Source of the DNA: Oscillatoria sp. Prado101 | Lineage (GTDB): Bacteria; Cyanobacteriota; Cyanobacteriia; Cyanobacteriales; Oscillatoriaceae | Reading direction: 5' to 3' | NCBI GenBank assembly: GCA_025454445.1 | Contig: JALOOK010000057.1 | Location: forward strand, 1 to 12,536 | Length of the DNA: 12,536 nucleotides | Shown: in pieces, positions 12,159-12,536 of the stretch | Numbering within the stretch: the stretch's first letter is position 1 | Layout of the letters: every line of letters begins with the position of its first letter | The notes under the pieces: model-generated | What the model saw: the letters and a program-made list of their open reading frames with translations, nothing else | The model's database searches: none | Told to the model about the DNA's origin: nothing | Position numbers and translations under genes: made by a program

Positions 12159-12362
12159 CTATAAACCAGACTCAACATCCTGCCGACTGATAACAATCAC
12201 CTTTTGCTCAGCTGACTCCAAATAAGTGCGGCAAAAACGCGCTAGCGCCATCCCCTCCTCATAAAGCTTCAGCATCTCCTCTATTGGAGCCTCCCCCTTA
12301 TCCAAAATCCCGACAATCTCTTCCAATCGCTCAATTTGTTCTTCAAATGATAGCGCATTCAT
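12159..12362 (-). CDS. xseB: Exodeoxyribonuclease VII small subunit
   Basis: XseB joins the catalytic large subunit XseA. Together they degrade single-stranded DNA from both ends into oligonucleotides, in repair. The 67-residue protein has the family pattern SFEEQIERLEEIVGILDKGE (5-24), APIEEMLKLYEEGMALARFC (25-44) and YLESAEQKV (47-55), a helical hairpin. Length is normal. ATG 12362 is the only start, because an in-frame TGA lies four codons upstream. xseA normally precedes it. Here the 174 bases upstream that can be seen contain no recognisable xseA, only a short frame and a repeat. Confidence 0.93.
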   Translation of the reverse strand: MNALSFEEQIERLEEIVGILDKGEAPIEEMLKLYEEGMALARFCRTYLESAEQKVIVISRQDVESGL

Positions 12363-12457
12363 GGGATATTTTCAATACTAGCAACTTTTATCATATCTCC
12401 TTTCTTGCCTTGGCGCTGTTGGGAGCATCCCGTTAAAGCAAGGACTGTCACCCTCAC
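12359..12457 (-). other. Short reading frame whose stop overlaps the xseB start (leader ORF or eroded tail of an upstream gene)
   Basis: On the minus strand a frame runs from GTG 12457 to TGA 12359-12361, which overlaps the xseB ATG as ATGA. Inside it, AAGGAG stands two bases before ATG 12394, which would give the 11-residue MIKVASIENIP. From the GTG it would be 32 residues, VTVLALTGCSQQ and so on, resembling a lipobox. The ATGA junction is the usual form of translational coupling between xseA and xseB. The frame is closed upstream by a TGA within the GC-rich repeat region, and I do not recognise the sequence as XseA. The spacing of AAGGAG to the ATG is short, so expression is uncertain. Confidence 0.3.
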
Positions 12458-12494
12458 CCCCCTAACCCCCCTCTCCCATGAAGGGAGAGGGGGG
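12449..12494. repeat. GC-rich CACCCCCC..CCCTCTCCC hairpin repeat
   Basis: A perfect 12-bp stem, CCCCCCTCTCCC (12466-12477) with GGGAGAGGGGGG (12483-12494) around ATGAA, is preceded by a C-rich lead. Another CCCCTCTCCCC segment follows at 12510-12521 and could compete for the right arm. The layout matches the hairpin after atpC (7396-7434). It lacks the T run on either strand. Confidence 0.65.
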
Positions 12495-12536
12495 AAAAAT
12501 CAAGAATTCTCCCCTCTCCCCTTGTGGACTAAAGCT

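Noticed and set aside
12363..12536. xseA C-terminus upstream of xseB
   Set aside because: The ATGA junction is right for it, but the frame upstream does not read as XseA and is closed by a TGA in the repeat.

Overview
The window comes from a cyanobacterium, most likely a filamentous Oscillatoriales-type species. The genus is inference. The main evidence is a block in the cyanobacterial/plastid F-type ATP synthase order: atp1, a, c, b', b, delta, alpha, gamma. It has two separate b-type stalk subunits, and a gamma subunit with the long cyanobacterial insert but no chloroplast redox cysteines. Two Uma2-family genes, AT-rich heptamer repeats and many fold-back repeats between genes also fit. Beta and epsilon are absent, as expected, because cyanobacteria keep them in a second operon elsewhere.

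Layout. 1-266: the 3' end of an unidentified coiled-coil gene. 486-7362: the atp operon on the + strand. It is interrupted by a Uma2-family putative nuclease gene between delta and alpha, by heptamer repeats before atpH, atpG and the Uma2 gene, and by a nested set of inverted repeats between atpA and atpC. A GC-rich hairpin followed by seven T closes the operon. 7363-8098: non-coding, dense in inverted repeats, including a 350-bp segment with terminal inverted repeats that looks like a MITE.

8099-11177 is the accessory locus of most interest. Three closely spaced minus-strand genes encode, in transcription order, a PD-(D/E)XK nuclease-like protein with a long Ser/Asp/Gly-rich repeat tail, a soluble protein with a C-terminal membrane anchor, and a four-helix membrane protein. 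They are divergent from a small protein whose N-terminus resembles the helix-turn-helix domain found at the front of large cyanobacterial NTPase conflict proteins. Between the two arms lies an array of five full 48-49-bp repeats and a truncated sixth, each holding paired AAAAAGACGG decamers. The last decamer sits where the -35 box of the right-hand promoter should be.

11292-12536: a second Uma2-family gene, then xseB on the minus strand, preceded by a short frame whose stop overlaps the xseB start, and a GC-rich hairpin repeat at the window edge.

The atp products assemble Fo (a, c-ring, b, b') in the membrane and part of F1 (alpha, gamma, delta). The nuclease locus has no assigned function. 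Its composition resembles a regulated conflict system, but that is inference.
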